The notes under the pieces are model-generated. The model had not been told where the DNA came from, made no database searches, and saw only the letters and a program-made list of their open reading frames with translations. Below, in pieces: positions 1 to 7,454 of a DNA stretch of 13,308 bases (positions are counted from its first letter, which is position 1; each line of letters opens with the position of its first letter). The stretch comes from Euperipatoides rowelli (Eukaryota > Onychophora > Udeonychophora > Euonychophora > Peripatopsidae): the NCBI GenBank assembly GCA_003024985.2, contig PXIH01S0018490.1, one strand, 5' to 3'. A program made the position numbers and the translations under genes.

Positions 1-480
1 AAAAAAAAGAGTATCAGGCCGACACAATGAATCCCTTATTGTTTAATTTTTTTTTATAAATGATCTATCTTTATATTTTGATAATACAAATATATTTCTG
101 GGATACAGATTGAAGATATAATGATACACCTTATTATATGCTGATGACATGGTTTTGTTTGCAGATTCTGTTATAAATTTGCATTAGAAAATTGAGATTT
201 TGGATACATAACTGCAAGAGAATAACCTCAAAATTAACTTGTTAAAGTCCAAAGTCATGAGATTTTCTAGTGGCTTTAATCCTATTAAATGGGATATCAA
301 TTTGAAATGGTAATCAATATCAGAGACATTCGAAGAAATGTCTGTTTATTCTTATCTTGGAATTCATTTTTTACTAGAAATGGCAACACCTCAGGAATAT
401 TCTCAATATAGCAATGTTAGCATTGAATAGAATTGGTCACTCATTAATATATACAGTGGATTAAAAAAACAGGTTATAAG
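1..480 (+). pseudogene. LINE reverse transcriptase fragment (palm domain), decayed
   Basis: This is a piece of the reverse transcriptase of a non-LTR retrotransposon, the enzyme that copies element RNA into the chromosome. Translation in broken frames gives NPLLFN near 30-50, then the catalytic motif LLYADDMVLFA (YADD at 137-148). It is followed by a stretch resembling the usual continuation with LQENNLKIN and KSKVMRF (about 205-265) and then YSYLGIHF (about 340-370). This order (GDT.NPLLFN, YADD, LxxN..KSKVM, YLGI) is standard for LINE RTs. Several in-frame stops and small shifts show that it is dead. The 5' part lies outside the window, and no endonuclease or 3' tail is seen before the repeat that starts at 494. 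The clade cannot be fixed from this fragment. Confidence 0.8.
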
Positions 481-493
481 ATGATATATAAAA

Positions 494-569
494 CTTAAAG
501 GTCAAATGTAACAGATTTTTTAATTTTTTTTTTATTATTGATTTTCAAAGATAATTACTATAAAAAAAA
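494..569. repeat. Dispersed repeat, copy 1 (starts CTTAAAGGTCAAATGTAAC)
   Basis: This block of about 75 bp starts with CTTAAAGGTCAAATGTAAC, runs through a T-rich stretch, then has ATTGATTTTCAAAGATAA and ends TTACTATA plus an A run. The same block recurs in the same orientation at 12702-12769 with only small differences in the T/TTA-rich part. The flanking sequences differ, so both copies begin abruptly at the same base. That is expected of the end of a mobile element. Here it abuts the truncated 3' end of the zinc-finger array, with an undetermined base (570) exactly at the junction. Confidence 0.75.
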
Positions 570-1549
570 NTACAATTAAATTTAAACAACTCGGAATGAT
601 TTAATTTATGAACTTTAAAGCTAGAACCATGATTGGTTTTATAATCACATTGTGTACAATTAAATATCAACGTCCCAGAATGATTTAATAAATGAAACTT
701 AAAGCTAGAACTATAATTCGTTTTATATTCACATTGGGTACAATTAAATTCTGACACCCCAGAATGAGTTAATTCATGAAATTTAAAGGCATCTTTCCTA
801 TTAGACTTATATTCACATTTTGTACAATTAAATTTTAATATCTTAGAATGACTTAATTTATGGTCATTGAAGTTGCATCTTTGATTGGTTTTATATTCAC
901 ATTTTGTACAATTAAATTTTGACACGCCTAAATGAGTTAATTTATGCTGCTTTAAATTATATCTATCATTGGTTTTAAATTCACATTCTGAACAATTAAA
1001 ATGCGTCACTCCAGTATGATTTAATTTATGAATTGTAAAGGCATTACTTTTATTAGTTTTAAATTCACATTGTGGACAATTAAATTTAAAGATCCCAGAA
1101 TGATTTAATGTATGAATTTTAAAGTTAGAACCATAATTGGTTTTATATTCACATTTTGTACAATTAAATTTTAATATATTAGCATGAAGTAATTCATGAA
1201 CATTGAAGCTATGACTATGGTTGGTTTTATATTCACATTTTGTACAATTAAATTTTGATATCGTAGAATGTTTTAATGCATGTACCTTGAAGTTATCATT
1301 TCGATTGGTTTTATATTCGCATTGCGTACAATTAAATTTTGACACTCCCAAATGATTTAATTTATGAACTTCAAAGCACTTACTAGTATTGGTTTTATAT
1401 TCACATTTTGTACAATTAAATTTTGATATCGTAGAATGCCTTAATTCGTGTACCTTGAAGTTATCATATCGATTGGTTTTATATTCACATTGGGTACAAT
1501 TAAATTTTGACACCCCAGAACCAGGTAAATTTATGCCTTTTAAATTCAT
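545..1549 (-). CDS. C2H2 zinc-finger array protein, 11 complete fingers, 3' end truncated
   Basis: The open frame has 334 codons. After a 14-residue leader (MNLKGINLPGSGVS) come 11 consecutive fingers of 28 residues, each C-x2-C-x12-H-x3-H with the consensus FNCT(Q/K)CEYKTN....F..H.L.H. A twelfth finger breaks after its first Cys. The spacing fits zinc-binding, nucleic-acid-binding fingers acting in the nucleus. Two things are unusual. The 7-residue linkers (such as STISKFN and SGVSKFN) lack the canonical TGEKP, and the conserved aromatic is the Tyr/Phe two residues after the second Cys, as in the CxYxT finger subtype. Helix position 6 is often hydrophobic (V, I, F), so specific DNA contact is uncertain. 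All 22 Cys and 22 His of the complete fingers are intact with no stops, which suggests past or present selection or recent expansion. The chosen start follows a short upstream frame (MNLKNKSL, stop) that overlaps the ATG. The last codons (FFYSNYL) read into a dispersed repeat after an undetermined base, so the natural C-terminus is missing. It may be a partial gene or a pseudogene. Confidence 0.75.
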   Translation of the reverse strand: MNLKGINLPGSGVSKFNCTQCEYKTNRYDNFKVHELRHSTISKFNCTKCEYKTNTSKCFEVHKLNHLGVSKFNCTQCEYKTNRNDNFKVHALKHSTISKFNCTKCEYKTNHSHSFNVHELLHANILKFNCTKCEYKTNYGSNFKIHTLNHSGIFKFNCPQCEFKTNKSNAFTIHKLNHTGVTHFNCSECEFKTNDRYNLKQHKLTHLGVSKFNCTKCEYKTNQRCNFNDHKLSHSKILKFNCTKCEYKSNRKDAFKFHELTHSGVSEFNCTQCEYKTNYSSSFKFHLLNHSGTLIFNCTQCDYKTNHGSSFKVHKLNHSELFKFNCXFFYSNYL

Positions 1550-1752
1550 TATAAAGATTTGTTTTTTAAGTTCATATTTTTAAGTGATAAATCATAACAT
1601 TTTTGATAATTTTTTTTTGTACAATTAAATTTTGATATCATAGAATGCCTTAATTTGTGTACCTTGAAGTTATCATTTCGATTGGTTTTATATTCGCATT
1701 GCGTACAATTAAATTTTGACACTCTCAAATGATTTAATTGCTTTATAATCAC
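1549..1752 (-). pseudogene. Zinc-finger fragment fused to a copy of the array leader
   Basis: The 67-codon frame begins MIIKQLNHLRVS, the tail of a deleted finger. It then has one complete C2H2 finger (KFNCTQCEYKTNRNDNFKVH) and the first residues of another (KFNCTK). It leaves the finger register at a T-run and ends in the leader sequence NMNLKNKSL directly before the start of the main array. The finger is almost identical to finger 3 of the main array. It is best read as a by-product of tandem duplication upstream of the array rather than a separate gene. Confidence 0.65.
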
Positions 1753-2110
1753 ATTTTGTACAATTAAATTTTGATATCGTAGAATGCCTTAATTCGTGTA
1801 CCGTACCTTGAAGTTATCATATCGATTGGTTTTATATTCACATTGGGTACAATTAAATTTTGACACCCCAGAATCACGTAAATTTATGCATTTTAAATTC
1901 ATTATAAAGATTTGTTTTTTAAGTTCATATTTTTAAGTGATAAATCATAACATTTTTGATAATTTTTTTTGTACAATTAAATTTTGATATCGTAGAATAC
2001 CTTAATTTGTGTATCTTGAAGTTATCATATCGATTGGTTTTATATTCACAGTTGGTACAATTAAATTTGGACACCCAGAATCATGTAAATTTATGCATTT
2101 TAAATTCATT
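1741..2110 (-). pseudogene. Further broken copies of leader plus first zinc finger
   Basis: Two more copies of the array's beginning lie upstream on the minus strand. In the copy at about 1800-1905 the leader (MNLKCINLRDSGVS) joins an in-frame finger start (KFNCTQCEYKTNRYDNFKV) that is broken at about 1799-1808 by a 5-base duplication (GTACC GTACC). In the copy at about 1980-2106 the leader is followed by a shift, because a C is missing in ACACCCAG compared with ACACCCCAG. Both then continue into partial fingers in other frames. None can encode an intact finger series. Confidence 0.65.
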
Positions 2111-2180
2111 ATAAAGATTTGTTTTTTAAGTTTATATTTTTAAGTGATAAATCATTATTTGATAATTTTTTTTTTCATAT

Positions 2181-2914
2181 TCTATATATTGAATGTTAAT
2201 TTATTCATTGTAATAATTAAAATCAATATATAAACTTAAAAGGTTAATTCGTTTAGGATTAACACTTGGTTTAAATTTTTTAAAATTTTGTTTATCTTTA
2301 AATTTTATAAGAGGATATTTATACATCCAAGCTGGACTAACAATTTTGTAATTAAAAAAAAATTACCAAAATCCACGAAAACAAATTCCTTCTTGTGATT
2401 TGGAAGATTCACAATTTATTCGTGTTTCAAAATATCAAAAATGAGGCCAAGGATTTATATGCTTCTTCAGGTACGGAAATTACTAAAGTATGATTCTACC
2501 TTTTTGCATTTAATATATTTTAAAAAAAAATGGACTGTTAGGATACACTCGTTTTTAAGTAAATTTGATTTATGGATTAGATAATTTTGGGGTTCATGCA
2601 CCTATTTATGGTCTTTTGATCACATGTGATGGTGTGTTTACAATTCAACTAGTAGTACAATGATATGTAATGTGCAGTAATATGTATGTTGTATAGTACA
2701 TATTGTCTGTAGGTTTAATATGTGTCCTACACAATCTATGTTGTATTATAGTGATGTATAATTTTTTATCTTTTTGATGTGTTGAAAATAAATATTTAAG
2801 AGGGGGCAGTTCCATTTAAAAAAAAAAATCATTATAAAATTAAAACTTTGTATGTACACAGCATTTCTCGTAGATTTATACTCTATTCTTCCAATAATAT
2901 GTTCAAATTATGCC
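2181..2914. other. AT-rich DNA without a recognisable gene
   Basis: No frame in this stretch gives a recognisable product on either strand. It contains A/T runs (2351, 2521, 2818) and a TG-rich stretch at about 2630-2760 that reads like untranslated or intergenic DNA. There is one AATAAA (about 2789) next to a short G-rich patch. Confidence 0.5.
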
Positions 2915-2947
2915 ATTAATTTATACATTTACAATGTATAAATTAAT
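2915..2947. repeat. Perfect 15-bp palindrome with 3-nt loop
   Basis: ATTAATTTATACATT (2915-2929) is followed by TAC and then AATGTATAAATTAAT (2933-2947), an exact reverse complement. The flanks carry ATGTTCA on both sides (about 2899 and 2948). It could extrude as a cruciform or fold as a hairpin. No function is known. Confidence 0.85.
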
Positions 2948-4190
2948 ATGTTCAGACATAAGGAAATTCATTTATACCAAAGTCATACATGAATACACAA
3001 GGATGTTTCTGATTTCAAACTTTCCACAAAAACGAAACGTTACCACCGAACTCAACAATTCATAATTAGGCTATTCTAAAGAGTTCAGATATTTTAAACA
3101 TTAAATAAGAAAATACAATTGCTAATAATAAAACCATAACGGTTATAATAATTATAATTTTATACCTTGTCCAGTAATTTTAAATCAAAAATTTAATATA
3201 CTGCAGAATAATATCAGTTCTTTCTTATCCTCGGTAATTTGATTCTGCATGCTTTCTTTAACCCGTAAAAAGTTTGAATTTACATATATGTTCATTCATT
3301 GCACCCGTTTGTAATGTTGAATATATAAATTATCATCAAAGTCAATTGACATCTAAGTGTTGGATTAATAACATTTTTTATGATGACGAAGTTGAATATA
3401 GACTTCAATATTTTGAAGATAAGCCTGCATTTGATTTATTAGATAATTCAATAATGTTCATATCAGAAATTCAGGATATGAATGTTAATTACTAAACAGC
3501 ACGGGAGTTTGTATTCCTATGATATATTCTAGTTATTCAAGGATGAGTATTCATTTGTATGAAACAGTATCAAATATTAACTTCAATCTTTATCAGCATT
3601 ATTCAATGATAATTTCTTCACAGAATTAATTAGGACAAACTCAGTTTCCTTTAAGTACGATATTATCAATTACCAGTATTAAATATCACTGGATTCTGCC
3701 TTGAAGTATTCAACATCTTTTTGGATCTACTATCAGTATCGTGAACTAGGAGGTATTATTATTAAATAATTTACTTTAAGCTACATTGAAAAAAAAAGAG
3801 ATATTTCTTATGCATTATGAATGTCAATAATTTTTAAGCTTTTTGGTCTTGTGAAGAGTGACTGGTAATCAGTTAACTGATGTCATATTATATTACAATA
3901 ATTCCCATGATTCTCAATGTAATCAGTAAGGATTAACATATTTTGAAATTATTTCAATAATCAATAACTCGATGGATTATCAAATAGGATAACTGTAGAT
4001 TTCAATTATTCCCTTAATTTGCTTTATAAAGAATGCTGGTGTTCAGAAATGTCTTTATAATCAGTTATATACACCTGTAAAATAAGAAAAAAAAAATATA
4101 AAATTAATAATATCAAAGCTGTTAAACTATTTTAAACAAGATAGATTTTCTGAAACTGGAAGTAGCATAAGTGAAATATATATGATTTGA
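2948..4190. other. AT-rich stretch, no recognisable gene
   Basis: A 73-codon frame on the + strand (3274-3495) is the longest here. I recognise nothing in it, and its composition is that of the surrounding AT-rich DNA. The sequence to about 4070 has scattered ATCAG/CAGTAT words but no regular period. A possible decayed gene cannot be excluded, but nothing supports one. The base composition changes sharply near 4190. Confidence 0.45.
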
Positions 4191-5000
4191 AATGGGAGTT
4201 AGAGGGTGAATATTTAGAAAAAAGAGTATGGATGGTGATTTGGAAAAGAAGTATGGTAGAAATAGTATAGTACAAATAGAAGTAATTATAGGGGATAAGG
4301 AGGGGAAGTGTGAAGGAATTAAAGGAAAATCAAAAGGATTGTAAAAATGTAGGAAATGGAGTTATTTTGGAATGAAAATATAATGAAATTTTAATAAGGG
4401 GGTTAAACATAAAGGAAGTGGGGTATGTATGGAGTAGAGAAGGTAGGGGTAGGAAATGTAGGATAGTTAGATGGGGATATTGAGGGGATGTATTGAAAGG
4501 AGTTTAAGGGGAGAAATGGTAATTATAGTGATAAGTAATATAGAGATAGGGGAGCAGAAAAAGGCAAAGGATGAATTAGAAAAGATGTTTTATTTGGAAG
4601 AGTATACATATTTGGTTATGTTAGTGGGAATGATACCAAGATGTGATGAGGGAGGTATTTTTATTGGGGTGATTAGGGAAATAAATGATGAATTGTACAA
4701 TAAATGTAAGATATATAATAAAGGTTTTTGTGATACAGGGTTTAATTTTAATAGGGGAATGTTCAAGGAGGTTGGATGTAATTTGAATAAAATGGGCGAA
4801 AGGGTATGGGGATGTTTAGAAGAGGTTAATAGGTGTTTGAGAGAATGTAGGAAATGGAGAATAACTGGGGTAAGGATAATATGGGGATAAAGGGTTTATT
4901 GGGAATTAGGGTTTAGGGAATTATGGGTTAATTTGTTTTGATTATAGGAATATGATGATTATGGGTTAGTATAATGTTTTGATTTTAAGGGGAATAGGGG
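4190..5000 (+). other. Strongly C-depleted, G/A-rich tract (extreme GC skew)
   Basis: From about 4190 to 5000 the + strand is nearly free of cytosine while remaining rich in G. By eye, 4441-5000 contains about 10 C in 560 bases, and the 60-base line 4441-4500 has none against about 26 G. Runs of GGGG are frequent. The surrounding DNA has roughly balanced G and C. The change begins near the end of the AT-rich block and ends around 5010, close to a candidate LTR start. The tract contains the SGNH-like frame. Confidence 0.9.
4471..4890 (+). CDS. Worn SGNH/GDSL-esterase-like domain, possibly from a LINE ORF1
   Basis: This 139-codon open frame is recognisable only by pattern. GEMVIIVISNIEIGEQ (about residues 14-29) sits where SGNH-family proteins have the strand ending in GTND. 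YLVMLVGMIPRCDEGGIF (about 47-64) matches the block with G(M/L)(L/I)PR. Then come IREINDELYNKC, KGFCDTGFNF, and near the end GCNLNKMGERVWGCLEE, where the family has DG.HLN..G. The Asp and His of that last catalytic motif are replaced here (V and N), and the GTND motif is altered, so no esterase activity is expected. Just upstream, CRIVRWGY.GDVLKG (about 4420-4490, another frame) resembles the preceding PGA..DV block, so the domain probably began before this ATG and was shifted. Known context: some CR1-like LINEs carry an esterase of this fold in ORF1. That origin is inference. A stop-free frame in C-poor DNA could also be partly chance. Confidence 0.45.
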   Translation: MGILRGCIERSLRGEMVIIVISNIEIGEQKKAKDELEKMFYLEEYTYLVMLVGMIPRCDEGGIFIGVIREINDELYNKCKIYNKGFCDTGFNFNRGMFKEVGCNLNKMGERVWGCLEEVNRCLRECRKWRITGVRIIWG

Positions 5001-5254
5001 ATGTTGGGGCATATGTTATAAATATAGGGTTTCTTTTTATTGGGGCCAAGTCAGGTTATTTTTGTTTGGGTTGCTAAATTCTTAGGAATGACCCCAATGA
5101 TAAGGGGGAGCCACAATTGCATCGTATTGTATCAACGCCTCCTATACGCTGTTGTCATTGTCTCTCTCTGACATCTTAAAAGCATTTTATGTTTTGATTA
5201 AATGTTTTATTAAACAACGAGCTACTTTATATTATTTATTTAGTTTATAAGACC
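5000..5254 (+). mobile_element. Candidate 5' LTR of the Ty1/copia element
   Basis: The copia primer-binding site starts at 5255, so an LTR should end just before it. Upstream, TGTTGGGGCAT at about 5000 or TGTTATAAATA at about 5013 could be the start, giving roughly 240-255 bp. The tract changes from C-poor to ordinary composition here. The expected CA end is not seen (the sequence ends ATAAGACC), and no second LTR exists in the window to confirm the borders. The boundaries are therefore guesses based on position. Confidence 0.35.
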
Positions 5255-5268
5255 GGTTATGGGTCCAG
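5255..5268 (+). other. Copia-type primer-binding site (half-tRNA-Met type)
   Basis: GGTTATGGGTCCAG closely resembles the primer site of Drosophila copia (GGTTATGGGCCCAG), which pairs with an internal part of initiator tRNA-Met rather than its 3' end. There is one difference. It lies 144 bases before the first Gag ATG, as expected for the leader of a copia element, and it is followed by an (AAT)n microsatellite. Confidence 0.6.
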
Positions 5269-5273
5269 ATTAT

Positions 5274-5313
5274 AAAATAATAATAATAATAATAATAATA
5301 AAATAATAATAAC
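5274..5313. repeat. (AAT)n microsatellite
   Basis: About 11 AAT units, interrupted once by an extra A, lie between the copia primer site and the Gag start. This is ordinary slippage sequence. Confidence 0.9.
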
Positions 5314-5398
5314 TGCATGTAAGGACTGTTTTAGAAAACATTTTTATAATATTTGAAAACAAAAACAACATGCATGGCGGGTAGTTGTATTAACGAAC

Positions 5399-6110
5399 AT
5401 GAAAAATCCTACAATACTAAACTTAACGACTCCAATTATCAATTGTAAAAAGTTAAAATGAAAGTTATATTGATGAGGGATGGTATATTCACCAAAACTA
5501 ACTACTGTCCCTAACAATTGAGAAGAATGAGAATGTATGCTAGGCCTTACAGCAGTAAAATTTGTCTTGCCGTAGAAGACAGCCAGTTAGTAGCTAAAGG
5601 CTAATTGGAAACTGCCAAAAGCACCATCAATGCTCTTTATAAAGTCGTAAATAATTTTTGTTGAGAAAGTTTTGTAGTATAAGATCTACTACTGGTAAAA
5701 ATGCAGATACACATAATCCAATTAACATTTTGCTCGAACTCATACTGCAGTTTTGAGGTATGGGGAAAAATGAAGAGGACCAAGTTGCTCTACTTTTGTT
5801 GCTCTACTTTTGTGTAACTGATTCTTATGCCACACATTTTTGGAAGCTAGAAGTGAAGAAAATGTAACCATGGAATATATCCAAAGAAAAATCATGGATG
5901 AATACAGTAGAACGGCGTATAGAAAATAGAGGAACAGTAACAATAATGAAATGGATATATAGCATTAAAAATATCATTCATAAAACATCATGCATCTACT
6001 TTAGGTAATAAAATTGTTCCAAAAGAAGACAAATTTTATAATTTCAAGAAGAAATATCATACCAAAATGAATGTTTCAAATTAAAATGGTAGCAAGATAA
6101 AGAGAAATGT
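5399..6110 (+). pseudogene. Ty1/copia Gag remnant with dead zinc knuckle
   Basis: Gag is the particle-forming RNA-binding protein of the retrotransposon. In order one reads KLNDSNYQL (stop in place of the usual Trp) KVKMKVILMRDGIF (about 5419-5490), then KICLAVEDSQL and LETAKSTINALY (about 5560-5645). These match the copia Gag core. ENVTMEYIQRKIMDEYSR (5858-5911) matches its C-terminal LT.E.V...L..E..R block. The zinc knuckle at 6034-6075 reads F-x2-F-x4-H-x4-V: all three Cys of CCHC have been lost (two to Phe) and only His remains. There are many stops and several frameshifts. The first ATG at 5399 is one base out of frame with the rest. Confidence 0.75.
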
Positions 6111-6113
6111 CAA

Positions 6114-6555
6114 ATGCAATCTCATGTTTCTAGAGACATTAATCACAACACTTTCATAACATGGAAAAAAATAATAGACTATCTTTGGTATGTGGATTCA
6201 GAGGCAACTTGTCATATGACTAAAATTTATTTACTAAATTACAGTCAACAAATCAAATGGTCAAAGTGTACCAGCAAAAGGGATTGGTCAAGGATTACTG
6301 TACTGTGTCTTGCCTGGTGGTAAAATAAAAGATGTGCTTCTTCAAGATGTACTGTACATTCCAACTCTTGAATGTGGACTATTGTGGATGCAATGTATTT
6401 AAAGTAATGGCTATACAGTGTTGTTCAAAGATAATAAATGTCTAATTTGTTTCAAAACTGAACTAATTGCCCAGGCTAAATTGGATGGTAAACTGTTTAA
6501 TCTGCAATGTAAAACATCTCATGCTGACATGGCTTTTATTATTAGGTATTTATTC
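6114..6555 (+). pseudogene. Copia protease and gag-pre-integrase remnant
   Basis: WYVDSEATCHMT (6186-6221) is the copia aspartic protease active-site block, normally DSGAT. Here the Gly of D-S-G is Glu, which would abolish activity. After a frame change, GLLYCVLPGGKIKDV, LLQDVLYIP and LECGLLWMQC (about 6275-6400) follow, matching the end of the protease region (L.DVLYVP.L..NLLS). NGYTVLFKDNKCLI and KLDGKLFNLQC (about 6406-6512) match the gag-pre-integrase domain, which ends in G.LY.L. The copia homology stops near 6555 and resumes at about 7455, so a block is inserted between them. Confidence 0.8.
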
Positions 6556-6559
6556 AACC

Positions 6560-7450
6560 AACAAAATAATTACACAAAAGAGCCTAGCCGAGACGGATGT
6601 GGCTCTTTTTACAATATAAATAATATATGATTCGTTAAATACATAAGTAAAACAAATAATAATAAAGTAAAGACATAAGTAAAGAGTCCTTCGGATTATT
6701 CCCTCTTTAAAAAACACATTAATTCCAGATGAAAACCGTCACTATTATGATTGTTAACCAACGTTAATNCTTGAACATTTGCAATGCCAAACGATCCAAA
6801 GCGATTAACACAATTTACATAAAAAGGATAAATAAATCCAAGAAACTCATTCAACAAGAATAATGTACAAATAAATAAAAAAAAAAATAAAAAAAAAATG
6901 TTAACTGAGCACAAATATCCATCGATCTCAAAAGTCCAGATGAAAATATTTGGTCAATAACGGCCTTCACTGTTACGATACACATTATTCATGGCACCAA
7001 TTCCTTTCCATTAACGTAATCCTCAGAGTTCAAAGTATCCAAAATGCTCACAAGATAATGTGAGACAGTAATTTCTGTCTTTAATGCATTATTGTCTTTA
7101 ATGCGTTGTTGAAGAATAACATATTAAAAAAAAAAAAAAAACGAAGAAGAAAACTCCCGGCAACCATGCAATTTTCAAGTGTTGCTCCACCAGGCCTAGA
7201 ATGAGTAAACGTACACGTATCCACGCTTTTAACAAACATCTTCAATCCACTGCCTTAAGATCATCCACCAGAAAAAAAAAAAATCCAAATTTGCCCATCT
7301 GAAGTTCTTCTTCAGTTCATCAACAAATAATAAATATATATACAAAAAGTAAATAAAAATAATAAATCACTTTCCTAATTGAACAGTGCAAGCGGCCATA
7401 AGCGTTACATCCGGAAGTGTTGAAAATATCAACAGTATGCCGCTACAGCA
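6560..7450. mobile_element. Unclassified ~0.9-kb insertion inside the copia element
   Basis: This block separates the gag-pre-integrase part of the copia element from its integrase, so it was inserted or substituted there. It has no convincing coding frame. The 72-codon minus-strand frame at 6696-6914 is a Phe/Leu-rich run over poly-A. Features visible: a strong hairpin at its left end (6577-6610), an A-rich tract at 6877-6899, a long A run at about 7124-7141, and a short tandem repeat (TGTCTTTAATGC) at about 7076-7108. It is richer in mixed sequence than its surroundings and may be a non-autonomous retroelement or LTR on the minus strand. No terminal repeats or target duplication could be defined. 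Confidence 0.5.
6577..6610. repeat. Hairpin AAAAGAGCC / GGCTCTTTT
   Basis: AAAAGAGCC and GGCTCTTTT are perfect 9-bp inverted arms around a 16-base loop (TAGCCGAGACGGATGT). It sits near the left border of the unclassified insertion. On the minus strand the arms are followed by GTGTAATTATTTT and a GAATAAATAC sequence, as in the end region of a transcribed element. It resembles neither the histone 3' stem-loop nor a hammerhead ribozyme core. Confidence 0.75.
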
Positions 7451-7454
7451 TCCT

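Larger units (their letters stand above)
1541..2180. repeat. Three direct copies of the zinc-finger leader/upstream block
   Basis: The block starting TAAATTCATTATAAAGATTT and continuing through GTTTTTTAAG, TAAGTGATAAATCAT and a T-run occurs at 1541, 1894 and 2101. The offsets are 353 and 207 bases. The first two copies are followed on the + strand by GTACAATTAAATTTTGATAT, the end of a finger; the third diverges after its T-run. The copies are nearly identical, so the duplication looks recent. The unit is the 5' leader plus one or more fingers, unlike the usual gain of single 84-bp fingers. Confidence 0.8.

Noticed and set aside
1389-1583. 64-codon frame on the + strand
   Set aside because: Antisense of the zinc-finger array; the finger periodicity on the minus strand explains it.
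1541-2180. Regular direct repeats suggesting a CRISPR-like array
   Set aside because: Spacing is irregular (353 and 207), the units contain zinc-finger coding sequence, and the context is animal DNA.
3274-3495. 73-codon frame on the + strand
   Set aside because: No recognised domain, short, and in AT-rich DNA where such frames arise by chance. Kept only as a note in the region entry.
5740-5943. 67-codon frame on the minus strand
   Set aside because: It lies opposite the copia Gag, whose own motifs are read on the + strand.
6577-6610. Hairpin followed by T-run read as a bacterial terminator
   Set aside because: The window is eukaryotic and transposon-rich; a rho-independent terminator makes no sense here.
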